Below, in pieces: positions 47,196-59,008 of a DNA stretch of 64,000 nucleotides. The DNA is from Enchytraeus crypticus (lineage: Eukaryota; Annelida; Clitellata; Enchytraeida; Enchytraeidae): contig CAJHZI010000370.1 in the NCBI GenBank assembly GCA_905160935.1, positions 230,001 to 294,000 on the forward strand, in the 5' to 3' direction. The number at the start of each line of letters is the position of its first letter. Within the stretch, counting starts at the first letter, position 1. The position numbers were made by a program, and so were the translations under genes. A model generated the notes under the pieces. It was not told the DNA's origin. It made no database searches and saw only the letters and a list, made by a program, of their open reading frames with translations.

Positions 47196-47707
47196 TAGAT
47201 TTATTTAAAACCAACAGATTTTTAAGTATTTCAAAATAACATTACGAGTTTCTGCTTGAGCACTGGTCGCTAGTCACTAATGTGTATACACTTCTATATT
47301 ACTTTGCTAATAGCTGTAGTAAAGTTTCAGTTAAGCCGGTCATAAAGTGCTCAATCGTCAATCCTTAGCATTCAGGAGTGGGTTCAGGCAATTTGAGAAT
47401 TGAGCGCCAATAAGTGTAGTAGGAGGATATTGGTACCACTGATATTATGATAATAGAAAGATTCGTAGTCATTTGATAAATGGTTGACTTGTTTCTATGG
47501 GGGTCATGTGACATGAGTTGCGTGGGGCTTTATCCACATTGAGTAAACAATGCGATAATGAGTTTGTAATATTTGTTTATGTTTGTCAATTTCTCTTCAA
47601 AAAACATTTAAGAAGTCATTTCGCTGTCAATTCTTAAGTTCGTTTCCTTTAAAGAGACCTTTATATACATAAATGATTTACGGTACCTACTATGATTTAT
47701 ATTCATT

Positions 47708-47783
<76 letters not shown>

Positions 47784-48190
47784 TTGCAGTTATGTAGATT
47801 CACTGAAGAATTATATTTATTGATTATATATTTTATTTAGTGAGGCTAATTTTCTCTTAATGATGATTAATTTCCCTTATTAATGATTAATTGTAATTAT
47901 GTTGTAAATATATGTACTTATGATGCTTTGCATTGTACAATATTGCATTCGCTATAAAGCCATGGAACAGTAGTAAGTGTTGTTAAATCCGTTGTTAACC
48001 TTGCAACTTAGCTGTTATTTTATCAACTCTGTAAAGTTTGCAAATTGTGTCGTGGGCTACGTGATTATTGTTAAAAATCGTTTTTGGATTCACTTTATAT
48101 ATGTTTAAGTCTGGACCAACAATATTATTAAATACTTCACCCCTGGCATTGCATTGAGAAGTTCCATAGGTAGTTTAAATCACATTTTTC
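47196..48190. other. Non-coding interval with (TA)n at 47713-47780
   Basis: Apart from the TA run nothing recognisable was seen. Confidence 0.5.
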
Positions 48191-48194
48191 ATTT

Positions 48195-48405
48195 CTCTTT
48201 TTCATCCAGTGGCCATGAGTTGCGACCAACACGTAAACCTTCTTTTCTTTAATTCCTTTATCTTTGGACTGGTTTTCTGGGTTTTGGAATTTGCCCAGTT
48301 TTTGACGTTCTTTTTGCTTACCGGCTTGGATTTGTTTCGATAGTGCTAGATGTTGCCGTGAATGACAGTAGCACTCTTAATTTCGTTATGTTATGTTGGA
48401 TGTCC
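48195..48405 (+). repeat. Repeat F copy
   Basis: cttcttttctttaattccttt, tctgggttttggaatttgccc and gacagtagcactcttaatttcg in the order seen at 59205-59410. Confidence 0.7.
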
Positions 48406-48776
48406 GAATTGGTATGACACTATTCTTATGAGCAGAATGTTATCGGTTTGAATTTCTGTCAGACCATCTCAACAGTATCCCAAGTGGTAGCCTATTTTTA
48501 GTATTTTTTATTAGTTACATTTAAAAATGTTGTATTATCTAATTGTTTTGCCTCGTAGTATACGGAATATAAAGATAGTATTGTAGGAAACTTGAATTCT
48601 ATTGGATTAACAGAGAGACTGAAGCATCTAATCTTTCCAAAAGTTTTTGACGAAGTTTTTAAACAATCAAGAAATTGACAAGAATAAATAGGCCTAATTG
48701 AATGTTGATTGCTTTACATTTTTCATTGATAGTGATTCATTTTTATTTTGCCTTTTACACATATTCTAATATTAAA

Positions 48777-48884
48777 AGCTGGTAAAATTAATGTTAATGT
48801 CAGTTTCCTCACTCGAAAGCGATGTCAGTGACGGGAGAGCCCAGGATTTGAACCCCGCACATACTGATCCGCGGTCGAATATCC
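48777..48884 (-). mobile_element. tRNA-derived SINE-1 copy, 5'-truncated
   Basis: Minus strand: tattcgaccgcggatcag, B box ggggttcaaatcctgggc, gtcactgacatcgctttcgag and gaggaaactgacatta. The A-box start is missing and replaced by an (ATT)n-type flank. Confidence 0.8.
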
Positions 48885-49294
48885 AATAATAATAATAATA
48901 TAACTATTACTTTAAGTAGTTTATTTAGTTATTTGACTAGAACAGTTTTGTCGAGGACGGTGGTAGGAATGAGTGAAGAGGAGTAAATTGAAATAGCATA
49001 TAACCATAAATAAACTGTGGAATGGCTAATGCAGGCCTGGCATTGGGGAGCTTTAAATTTGATAACCATTTCAATTGACATTTGTATGAGACCAATCAGC
49101 AATCAGTCGCTTAATAAAAATGTATATTCGCAGAGATCTAGACTGCTGTACGAATTTCGGTATTTCACCTCTGAATCGATCGACGTCACGTTGTCAATTA
49201 GCACAAGTATACAGTGGCGTAATTTATACACGTGGACATATTTATTGATTTTCTTAATTAATTAGCCTTAACCACTCTTTAGCACTAAGATAAC

Positions 49295-49430
49295 TAACGT
49301 CAGAAAAGGCATTCGGTTGGTGAGCGCCTAGGCTCCAGTAATTGCCATAAAACTTAAACGAATGGATATTCTATTCGTATCCCGACCCTGGTTAAACTGG
49401 GTTGTAAGGGAAGATGATCATGATGATGAA
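49295..49430 (+). mobile_element. SINE-B copy with (GAT)n tail
   Basis: cgtcagaaaaggcattcggttggtgagcgcc and ctattcgtatcccgaccctgg, then GAT/CAT repeats. A cleaner copy than those at 44045 and 45290. Confidence 0.65.
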
Positions 49431-50130
49431 CCACTCTTTACTACAGATTTAGTTATGTCTGTGTTTCTAATGAATTTTGGCTACACATACTATTTAAGCA
49501 AAAGTCTGCAGGGTCAAAAGCAAGTAGGCCTATATAATAAACTAAATTATTTTTAATTTTATGAAAGCTAACTGTAAGTAGTTTAGCAGCCTGAATTACT
49601 GCCTTCATTCACTCCATCTCGCTCATTATATCACAAATTGCAGGAATAGAGACGAAAGGTCGAGCCTCGTTGATTCCTAAACCATATTTGATTAATTATA
49701 TAATCGATTTTATTAAAACTGTTTGCTTATATAATGCCTACAGCTGTATTAGCAAATATTTTCACACAATGTATTTTTTCCTTTGTTCAGTATCGTTATT
49801 TCCCAATTAATTGACACAGAGGGGTCTATAGATAGGAAATGCAACCTTAAGGTTACTTCAGACAGACAAAGACAGAACTGGCTCATTATATTAGATACGC
49901 GCTTCTGTTTTTTGTGTACTCATTACTATAAATCTATTCCTAAAAATATTCCATTCGATAGTAATAATAATAAAGATTAGCAGTCATTCAATGATTATCA
50001 GCAGAAATTCGCAACAGTAAATAATGAAAGCACAATGTAATAAGCAAATGTACAATGATAACGACAACACAAACCAGCAATTATTTCGATTTTATCACCA
50101 CCCTGATCAATTAATTATATTGCTTTGTTA
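49431..50130. other. Non-coding interval, no gene seen
   Basis: No exon or repeat recognised. Confidence 0.45.
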
Positions 50131-50140
50131 GTCTCTCTCT

Positions 50141-50171
<31 letters not shown>

Positions 50172-51210
50172 AGAGATGGAAAAAGTTAGCTTAAAAGTTA
50201 TTAACTAACAGTTTAACTGCTTTTTTAGTTAAATGAAAAGTTTAACTATTTTTTTAAAGCGCAACTTTAAAAGTTTAACTGCCTTTTTCACTTAATAACT
50301 AAAATGTTCCTAACTGCTTTCAAAGAGTTACTAACTATGATGAACTCTTCGAGTTCCAACTTCTACTATAGCACAACACCATTTTCAGCGGCTTCGCTGA
50401 TCGAATAGAAGATGCGAAATATATTATATTGATCTGATTGTAGACCTTTCATAAAACTTCTTTATTTTGAAAAATCACCTTGTATATTTTCTTATTCGTT
50501 GGAGGTCGCCACTGTGCACTAAACAGTTGACTATTTTACGGCAGGCATTTATAATGTAAGATTTCTCATAAATGTAAGGTACCTTCTCTAGAATTTTATC
50601 TAGGCATATTAAATGTAAATTAAGACATTATTTTCAAATCATTTGATAATTAATTGAAATATAATTCCCTTTCGAACTTATTTAATGTCATTCTGCTAAT
50701 AAATGAAGAAATACCTAATAAATATATGCTTAGGTATTAAACGTTGCCTGCCGTCAATGTAAACACACACAACATTCCCACTCCCACACCACTGCCCCGC
50801 CTGGTTTTGTTTATAATCTGTGCAAAGCTGCCTGCCACTACTTATGAAAGGTCTAAATTTGATTAATGTATTGAACATATTAATGTTTATAGTTTATATC
50901 AATACAATTTTACTAGAATAGTCACACATTAGGCAAATATTTAAAGCAAATTCAACATGAATTTTTCTGCTTGTCTAGGCTTTAGGAGTTTTAAATTATT
51001 ATTTTTTGCAAAACAGTAAGAATGATTTAAAACATTTGACACAAAAACAAGGCACGCTAAGTTTTGTTCAATTACTAACCAAATCTGTGCAAATTAAAGT
51101 CGATTCCGAGAATAATATATGCATAACTACTTTTTAAGTTAAAAGTTAAAATTTTTTTAAAGGCTTATTTAATTATAGTTATTTAAAAGCTACAAAAAAT
51201 GTAACTGGAT
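50131..51210. mobile_element. (CT)n tract and hAT-like repeat region
   Basis: A (CT)n run (50132-50170) is followed by cagagatggaaaaagttagc and many agtttaactgctt/aaagtttaactg motifs, in the style of hAT sub-terminal repeats; similar motifs recur at 51120-51210. A clear inverted partner for the left end was not found. Confidence 0.35.
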
Positions 51211-51554
51211 TGTTTAGTTCGTGCTGATCTTTTTTCTCTTTGGCTCTGAAGAAGAAAGTAAAGATTAGCAATAATGATTCCGCTACTGAAAGAAAGCCAG
51301 TTGAAAAAGTCATCGGTTTGTGCAAATTTAAAACTCAGAATAGTTTGATACAAAATAGCATTACAATATGACTACAATGCAACACAAAGTAATGCATGCC
51401 CAGTATAATAATCTCCTAAATGTAATAGCCAAAACTCAACTGTATCGGATTTGTCACATTATTATTGTGTACTGAATTTTCTAAGCCCAATGTTAACTCA
51501 ATAATACACAGAACGATGTACTCAGATGTTTAGTCGCAGATTACGACTTAAGAG

Positions 51555-52456
51555 CTAATGATGAGATTTGTTGTGCCTCTGAAAATAAACTTTAGAATGA
51601 AAAGCTTTATGACACAGCTTACATTCAAAAGGGTCCTGCTTGAGATGTTCCGATTTGATGTGTATTTGTAGACTATAATTCCTAGTAAAGCTACTGCCGC
51701 ATTCAGCACATACATACAACTTCTTACCCTCTGGTAATGAGTCTATCAGCTTTTGAAAGTCAACATTTTCTGTATAATGTACCCCACAGTCCGTACAATA
51801 AAAACGCGTTGGTTTATTATGTACAGCTTGCCAATGCTTCTTGAGATCCTCCTTTCCTGAACTCTTATAGTCACATCCAGCACAATTTAAACGCTTCGCT
51901 TCATTGTGAACAGTTCCTCGATGTGTCTTGAGATTATGCCTCAGCGTGCACCTAAAATCACAGAGATCACAAGCATAAGGCTTTTCTCCACCGTGAACTG
52001 CTCGTTTGTGACGCCACAGCGACGAACTTGACGAGAATTTTCTGTCGCAAGAATTGCACTCAAAGTCCTGCTCATTTGTGTGAACACATTTCAGGTGACG
52101 AGTGAGACTTTCCTTTCTAGCAAAACTAGTGTTGCACATCGGGCACTTGATGGACTTCTGCTTGAGGTGCACGGCAGAGATGTGTATGACGAGATGTGGT
52201 CTGAAAGAAGCTGAGAAGCTACATTGGTCACAGTGAAACTGTCTGTCACCATGCACGTATTTGACATGTTTTGTCACATCTTTTTCAGAACTGAAAGATC
52301 TTCTGCAGATAGTGCAGTTATAGTGTCGATCTGCCATGTGCTTACGTCGCACATGCTGATTCAAGAGGTAGTTCTTCCTAAAAATCATTTTACACTGAGA
52401 ACACTTGAACTTCTTTAACACTTGAGACTCTGACTGCTCTTTTTTAAACGAATCAT
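51555..52456 (-). CDS. ZF6: C2H2 zinc-finger protein, terminal exon
   Basis: Acceptor ctgacacag, phase 1, in frame with the short exon at 56263-56368; the joined protein is about 335 residues. It has ten finger units: seven regular at the N-terminal side, then an eighth (CTDC...FQKLIDSLPEG) that keeps both cysteines but has lost both histidines, then two more regular ones; the last ends HNKSHH. Finger 7 has the HWQAVH signature. The dead eighth finger splits the array into 7 and 2 fingers and acts as a long linker. Likely a nuclear DNA-binding protein. Confidence 0.87.
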
Positions 52457-52525
52457 CTGTGTCAGACATAAACAAACATCAAAATCAAACTTAAATTAAT
52501 CCAGCATTAACAAAATAACAAATAA

Positions 52526-52767
52526 TGGCACACTGGGTCAGGAAGCACATTTGCTTGTTTAAGACCCATTTCCTCCTTCTCCTCCATGGTTATTAGTAAT
52601 TGTTGCCTTTTGATGGCGCATCAATTGCAGCCGGCGCGGATTTAAGAATAACCTTCCATCACCCTGGGATTTTTTCCTTCCTAAGCTTTTACCAACACTC
52701 GGTCTTCCAAGGTGGTCACCCAAAAAGTACTAACCGAGGTCGATGCAGCTTAACTTTGATAATTAAT
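52526..52767 (-). mobile_element. 5S rRNA-derived SINE with CR1-type 3' end
   Basis: On the minus strand it begins with a 5S-rRNA-like 3' domain: gttaagctgcatcgacc, then ctcggttagtactt, gggtgaccaccttggaag and accgagtg. The middle part has gccggctgcaattgatgc and gttattagtaat-type sequence (read in reverse). The 3' end has the aagca/tgctt hairpin and cctgac motif shared with the CR1 copies at 20655 and 33243. It lies just upstream of the ZF6 finger exon, in its intron. Confidence 0.75.
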
Positions 52768-53269
52768 TTTGATAATTTGATAATTAAAAATCAAATATCA
52801 ATCACATACATGTATAAACAACTTCAAATATCAAATCATAGAGTACAATACAGTGACAAATATACAGATATAACAAATAATTTATATCATATGTCAAATG
52901 TGTTGGCATCCCATTAATTACGAAAATTCAGAGCTTTAGGAGTAAATTTTTCGCTACCATCAGCTTAATCGCGGTTGATCCTGGGAAGTTTATTCTTCGA
53001 AAGAGATCCCATGAATGCAATAGCAGCTCGCCACTTAGTGTTTCATCAGACTTAATAACAATGAAAGGTATAATTAAATTTCTAATTATGAAGGAAATGA
53101 ATTCTAATTACTCATTTTCAAATGTAACTATTTATCAAATTTATGAAAACTTTCAAAATAAAGCATCCTCTAACAATAACGGAGACAATGGTTTTGTTGT
53201 ACGCTGGAAAGTAGTCCATATGGTAACACTGTACAGTTTACACTACCCAAGAGACAACAGAGCACCAAA
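52768..53269. other. Non-coding interval in ZF6 intron
   Basis: No exon with the right strand and phase was found. Confidence 0.45.
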
Positions 53270-54062
53270 CAGTGGCGGATCCAGGGGGGGCCCAGGAGGC
53301 CCAGGCTCGCCCCCTTAGGCCCAAAGATAATTTTTTACAACTATATTTTAATTGTTTCTATGGCAATTTCGACGAGTAAATATGCTTGTAAGGGCAGTGG
53401 GGGGGGGGGTACGAGAGGGAACGCAGTTCTCATTAGCTCGGTTCTTTTTCAAATATTGGCCCCACTAGGGGCCCATATTTGATAGACTGACGTCCCTGAC
53501 ATCATCCTTGTATGAGGAAATGGACGTTAAACCTTTATTATTATTATTATTATACTAGGAGTCCTGTATAATGGAAGGGGGGGCCGAAAAATGTTGACTG
53601 TTTCACTAGCTCTCAATTTTCACTTCAACCACTGTATTAGAGGAGAAAGGGTGTAAGTAAAAAATGTGGACTCTGTCCCAGAGCAGTGGTGCAAACAGCC
53701 ATGGCTGTTAGGGACTTAAACCACCCTACAAACCGCCAAAATTAGGTCACTTTGGCAATTCGTCCAGATCTGCAGAGTTTCTTCAGAGGTGAAAAAATTA
53801 ACCTATAATTCCAAAACAAGTGTAGGATTTTAGGCATTTTAGGTTTATCCCTGACTTTAGTACGAATATGATTGGTGGGGGGGTAAGATACGGGGATACA
53901 CTCACTATATGTGAGCCAAATTTAGTAGTGAAATTAAAATATTGAGCCTCCCCCCTCACAGCAATTTTTGATAGCGTCACATATCCCGAAGACGGCAAAA
54001 ATATGTACTCTCCAAAAAAAATTTCAGGCCTCCCCCTTAAAAAGTTCCTGGATCCGCCCCTG
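53270..54062. mobile_element. hAT-like non-autonomous element, GGCGGATCC family
   Basis: Ends cagtggcggatccagg and cctggatccgcccctg are inverted. Flanks gcaccaaa (53262-53269) and gcatcaaa (54063-54070) match at 7 of 8. The internal sequence is homologous to 14246-14953 in reverse orientation. A SINE-C end with a (TTA)n tail (about 53480-53560) is inserted, flanked by actagg-type repeats. No transposase. Confidence 0.8.
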
Positions 54063-54239
54063 GCATCAAAGAATAGCAAGGGAACTGTACCCATTACAAG
54101 GGCCCATCGATAGAGGAGGTATCTAACTAACTAACTACTGATCATTTTAATTATCTGTACAATATAAACGTATTATTGAGAATTTTCAATGTAGACAAGT
54201 GTAAGGTATTTCACTTCAGTAAAAATATTCCTTAGAAAG

Positions 54240-55480
54240 AATATGTTGTAAATAATACTAATCGCCTAATATGGGGAGGGATACTCTCACCTCTCCTATT
54301 CTCACTTTATGTTGCTACAATTTTAGAGAAATTAGAAAAATCACGTTTGGGATGCTTTGTTGGTTGAAAATGTTATAAAAGCTTTCTGTATGCTGATGAC
54401 TTGATTTTACTAAGCATTACCGTAACTGACATGCAAAAACTATTTGATTTATGTAAGATGTTATTTTCTTCTTTGGATTTGCCAATAAATAACTCTAAGT
54501 GTCAATGTCTTAGAATCGGTCCGAGATGTAAGAATATTTGTAAGAACCTAAAAATAAATGACATAATTGTACCGTGGGTAAATGAGATTAGGTTTTTAGG
54601 AATTACAATTTTAAATAATAAGGTTTTTAAATGTTCATGGGAATCAAGTATAAAAAGTTTTTATTGGAAGTCCAACTCAATACTTAGTCACCTTGGTACA
54701 TCCGCACCGGTTGGGGTTCTGCTAAAACTGATATCACAAGCTATCCCTCATATACTGTACGGTATTGCATCTATTGCATTATCAAAAAAGGACATTCATA
54801 GGCTAAGTTTTGTGTATAACAGCGTTTTCTCTAAGACATTCCATACTCACTGCGATGAAGTAATCTTGAATTGTCAGTACTTTACAAACTCTTTGCCATT
54901 CAAGTATACCTATCATTATCATAGGTATAGTTTTCTAAATAAACTATATAATTTAAATTTAATTAGTCAAAATATGAATGAGGATCAAAATGACATTACA
55001 TATTATACAGCATTGCAACTGGAATATGGTCTAAATCCACATGATTCAAAAAGAAAATAAAACATAAGATATGGAATAAATTTGAGAATATTTTACATGC
55101 TAGTAATTAAAAATGTTTTAGAATTGTGATAGTTAATGTCGCATGATGTTAACATGACTAGTGGTGAATGTGTATATGTGCATACATGTATGGATGTATG
55201 TATGTACATATGTGTGTGTTTATATTTATATTTGTAGATGTGTATGTATGTGTATATATGTTTATGGATGTATGTTGTGTGTATGTATATATGTATGTAT
55301 GTGTATTCGTTTGTATGTATGTATACATTCGATATTGGTCGCACATTTTGCTATTCACTTTTTGTTATTTAACAATATTGACATTTTGCATGTTACTTGC
55401 TCACTTGATAGCTTTGTAATTTTGTCTTTTGTACTTGTCTACCATTGAATTGGTGAAAATAAATAAATAATAATAAGATA
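54240..55480 (+). pseudogene. LINE-E reverse transcriptase fragment
   Basis: Starts within RT (GGILSPLLFSLYVATILEKL, spanning a stop), then SFLYADDLILLSI with the active site. 54401-55060 gives 219 residues including NSKCQCLRIGPRCKNI and EIRFLGITILNNKVFKCS, a C-terminal type distinct from LINE-A, C, CR1 and D. Downstream is a (TATG)n-rich microsatellite (55165-55325) and a tail of aaataaataaataata. 5'-truncated. Confidence 0.7.
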
Positions 55481-55494
55481 CTGCATGAAGTGAA

Positions 55495-56160
55495 TGAGGA
55501 AAGGATATAGGGGTAATATTTAGTCAGGACCTCAAAGTGAGGCAACAATGTTCTGCGGCTGATAAAGCAGCCAATAGGACCTTAGGACTAATAAAGAGAA
55601 CATTCAGAAGTAGAGATAAAGGCATTGTTTTAAGATTGTATAAATCTTTGATTCGACCTCACCTGGAGTATTGTATGTCAGTGTGGAAGCCACACTACAG
55701 CAAGGATACTGAACCAATAGAAGTAGTGCAAAGAAGAGCATTAAGAACTATTTGGGGAATCAAAGCATTAAGGTATGATGAGAGGTTAACAGCAATTCAA
55801 CTAACTACCCTAGACGCCAGGAGAATTAGAGGTGATCTTATATGGGTTTATAAAATACTGCATGGGCTTACCAAATTAAAGCAACAGATTTTTAAAAATT
55901 CTTCTAGTAATGGTTTAAGAGGGCGTATCTATAAGTTGTTTAAGCCTAGAGTAAGGACAGACAGAGGAAAGTTTTTTTCTCATAGGGTGATAGATAGGAG
56001 GAACTCTGAGTGTGGAGGTTGGGAATGTGGTGTTGGTGAATAGTTTTAAAAACATGATGGATGTTGTAATCATGTATGATTGGGGATTGAAATTAGCTCT
56101 TGGCTTTCGTCCTTTTTCCAAGCTACCAACATGTGAAGAAAGAATGGAATAACGAAATAT
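55495..56160 (+). pseudogene. LINE-D (CR1-like) 3' copy
   Basis: 55537-56043 encodes 168 residues: AADKAANRTLGLIKRTF, VLRLYKSLIRPHLEYCMSVW, EVVQRRALRTIWGIKALRYDERL, RGDLIWVYKILHGLTKL. This is the CR1-type connection region. The frame fails near NSECGGWECGVGE. The 3' end is gaatggaataacgaaat, as in the copy at 25175. 5'-truncated. Confidence 0.8.
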
Positions 56161-56262
56161 AGCAGTAGTTCTGGAAAATTCTAATAAATTTTCAAACTTT
56201 AAAGTCTAATCATGCATAAAATATTATATTTACTAATGTAGCATCTCTTTACTTAGCTATAC

Positions 56263-56368
56263 CTTTTTCTTTTAAATCATTATTACACATTATAGATGGA
56301 TGCTCAGTTGACTTATCGGCGGAACGAGATTTTTTTCGACTCACGTTGCTCTTAACAGATTCAGACAT
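56263..56368 (-). CDS. ZF6 first coding exon (35 codons)
   Basis: ATG at 56368-56366, preceded by aatcactgaaaca. It encodes 35 residues, a basic/serine-rich peptide starting MSESVKSNVSRKKSRS, plus one base, ending in AAAAAG|GTATAG, phase 1. It joins in frame to the finger exon at 52456. KKSR could act as a nuclear-localisation signal. It is too short for ordinary ORF listing. The intron between (3.8 kb) holds a 5S-SINE, a hAT element and two LINE fragments. A middle acidic exon like those of the sister genes was not found. Confidence 0.6.
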
Positions 56369-57364
56369 TGTTTCAGTGATTCAATGCAAATGAGTTTATT
56401 AATACAAGGTTTTGTCCTGAAAATATACATTATACACATATTGACAAGGATAATTATAGTAAAAGATAAATCATCATATAGTACAATAAATTATAAAGTA
56501 TATCTGCAGTAGTTATCAGGTCATATAATCACAAGGCATCCAAAGACACACATGACAGTGTAATGGTCGTAACCAATGACTATATACTTGTGACATCGTA
56601 AGACACACATAACATTGCCTAAATAAACAAAGCAAAATATACTCTGTCAATGAACACTATGTTTCATCATTCGTGAAATTGTAAAACTACAATTAAAAGA
56701 TAGCTAGAACCCAAGCTATTAACTCTAATTTTCTTAGCATATTTAAGACATTTTACCCCTCAGCAGTGTTTTAAATTACAACAGTGGCTTAAACCATGGA
56801 TTAAATTAAGAGTCTAATATACCTTTTTATTTTATATTTTCAAAATACTTTCAACAAGTATTTTCAAAAGTATTTTTAAAATACTTTTAAAAAGCATTTT
56901 TAAGTATTTTCCAAATACTTTTCTTTAATTTTTTGCGTGACATAGTTTACAAAAATTTTGTTTGCACTATCTGAAAAACTCAAAAAACGAACCGAAAGTA
57001 TTAATTATTTATATACAGGAACTTGTTTTTGTTCTTGATTGTTTAGCAGGCACCATGTGTACAGCTATTTCTAATATATTTTAATTATTTTAATAGGCCT
57101 AAATAACATTCATCTTAATTAATTTTATTTTAATTATCTTAATTATCTTATTAATCATACTTTTCAACAAAAACTGGATTAGAGTGCTACTGTTGCCCAT
57201 GACACATCTAGCAATATAGAACCAAATCAAAACCTATGAGCAGAATGTAGGTGGTTGAAGAAACGGTGCGAACCAAAATCTGGGTAATCACCAGACAACA
57301 ACTGTCTAATTATATTCCTCTAACACTTTAACTCCAAACTCGCCAACTTCTACACTCACCATCT
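56369..57364. other. Non-coding interval, no gene seen
   Basis: 56840-56935 holds repeated aaaatactttt/aagtatttt motifs like hAT sub-terminal repeats. A repeat F piece in reverse lies near 57180-57245. No exon. Confidence 0.4.
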
Positions 57365-57412
57365 TCTTCTTCAGTGTACTGCCAAGTGGCAGGTTCAAGG
57401 TACATATTCATA
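57365..57412 (-). repeat. LINE-A 3'-end relic
   Basis: cagtgtactgccaagtggcaggttcaaggta parallels the LINE-A terminus cagtgcactgcctactggcaggtcc. Confidence 0.5.
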
Positions 57413-58075
57413 CTCAAAGTCTGCTTTCTCGCTCCATAAGAGCACTCCTTAGATCAACAAATTAATCCCTTAACAAAGTCTATGCCTTATCCATACCTTA
57501 CGTAGCCTATAGCTTGGGAAAAATATGGCTTCTGAGGTGGTTTCCCGTTGTCTTCCTCAGTTATGTGGATTAATTACCATTTTAATCCTGGGGAAAATAT
57601 TTCATGGTGAGGTGGGTCCCCTCTTGCCATCCTCAGCTCCTGCCTTTAGTCGCCTCTTACGTACACGCGGCAGATTGTTTGCGGTTGCACTATTCTGCAG
57701 TGGTCCAACCACACCCGAGCACAACACTCACCATAGCAAGCCAATATTTAAAAACCAGCTACGGTTAAATTTCACAAACTTCAATGCACGAAAATGCGTT
57801 TTAAAAGCTTGCTAAAGATTGTTTACAAACATAAAAGAACTCGGACTAACCCTGAACTTGCAGTTAAAACTTTTTTTATCACTCAACTAAACCGACAGAG
57901 AAATGTATTGGAATTTAAAAACCGGAGAGGTGTTCTGGCATAATAATTTATATGCATGGAGGTTATAGAAATAAAACACTGAAACGAGCATGAGTAATAT
58001 TTTTCTATTGCTGAAAGTATAAAAATAATAACAAGAAGAGTAACAGTAAAGAGTAACGACGAGTGAATAGTAGAA
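57413..58075. other. Non-coding interval with an unclassified repeat
   Basis: 57515-57640 carries two related blocks (gggaaaaatatggcttctgaggtgg and ggggaaaatatttcatggtgaggtgg). A 96-codon frame across it has no recognisable motif and is not called. Confidence 0.4.
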
Positions 58076-58297
58076 TGTCTCAATAGCGTAGGGGTAACGT
58101 CATGAAGTTTTAAATGACAGATCCTGAGGTGAATTGAACCCTCGCGAGTTTGAATCCCAGTCGCGCTTATCTGAGAGTAAAATCTCGGACATTCACTGGA
58201 CTGGCTACACGGACAATGCAAAAAATTGCCTTACGGATTTAACCTGCGGTATTAAAGTGATAGATATCAACGTAGTTGATCATTTCACTATAATGTG

Positions 58298-58345
<48 letters not shown>

Positions 58346-58350
58346 GAGTG
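58076..58350 (+). mobile_element. tRNA-derived SINE-2 copy with (TTA)n tail
   Basis: A box tagcgtaggggtaacg and B box gagtttgaatcccagtc are close to the pol III consensus. The body has tcactggactggctacacgg and gtattaaagtgatagatat, then a long (TTA)n run (58297-58345). Same family as 1815-2075. Confidence 0.8.
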
Positions 58351-58514
58351 CTATCCTGCATAAATGTCATGAAGTCACCGTTTACGTGACGACGCAACAG
58401 CTGATCATAGTCGCTAGGTTCGAAACAATGCATTGAACATAATGATAAATACAGGAAAATTTATAAAATGTTCCTTAAATTGACATTCATATTGGTATTT
58501 ACCCCGTAGAAGCT

Positions 58515-58690
58515 GTTGATTACATAACATATAACATAACATAAAAACAATTAGCGTGCTACAGTCATCAGTGACAAAATCAACATTGAGACAAAATTAA
58601 GCCGACGATCAAAAAGAAGGTCCAAAAACGGTGCAAATTCCAGAATCTACAAAATCAATCCAAAGTAAAATATAAATACTAATTTGTAAC
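58515..58690 (-). repeat. Repeat F copy
   Basis: Reverse orientation: tagcgtgctacagtcatcagtgac and aggtccaaaaacggtgcaaattcc match 59205-59410. An (ATAAC)n-like run flanks it. Confidence 0.6.
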
Positions 58691-58884
58691 GTTTATCAAA
58701 GGTTATATATGTCAGTTAATTTGCCGGACTTAAATTTGCCAAATTGTCAGAAAACATAGATATTTCAGTTTTTTACAACCTAAAGACCTACTTTTTGATC
58801 TATGAGAGTTTTAGATTTTTAAAACGAAATTCGTTAACTTAAGAAACCTTAATCTAAAAACTTATCTTTGATTTGCCACCCTTA

Positions 58885-59008
58885 AAGCTGGTAAAACTAA
58901 GGTTAACGTCAGTTTCCTCACTTGAAAGCGATGTCAGTGACGGACGAGCCCAGGATTTGAACCCCGCACATACTGATCCGCGGTCGAATATCGTACCGAC
59001 TTCGCCAC
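58885..59008 (-). mobile_element. tRNA-derived SINE-1 copy, near full length
   Basis: Minus strand: gtggcgaagtcggtacga (A-box region), gaccgcggatcagtatgt, B box ggggttcaaatcctgggc, gtcactgacatcgctttc, gaggaaactgacgtt. The best-preserved SINE-1 here. Its first 14 bases are inverted at 59009-59022. Confidence 0.88.

Noticed and set aside
52526..52767. Possible 5S rRNA gene
   Set aside because: Only the 3' domain is similar, it is diverged, and it is fused to a repeated body with a LINE-like tail, so it is a SINE.
55161..55448. Cys/Tyr/Val-rich frames on both strands
   Set aside because: They come from a (TATG)n-rich microsatellite.
57525..57815. 96-residue frame with a hydrophobic stretch
   Set aside because: It covers an internally repeated sequence, has no known domain and no splice context.
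58239..58433. Asn-rich minus-strand frame
   Set aside because: The Asn run is a translation of the (TTA)n SINE tail.
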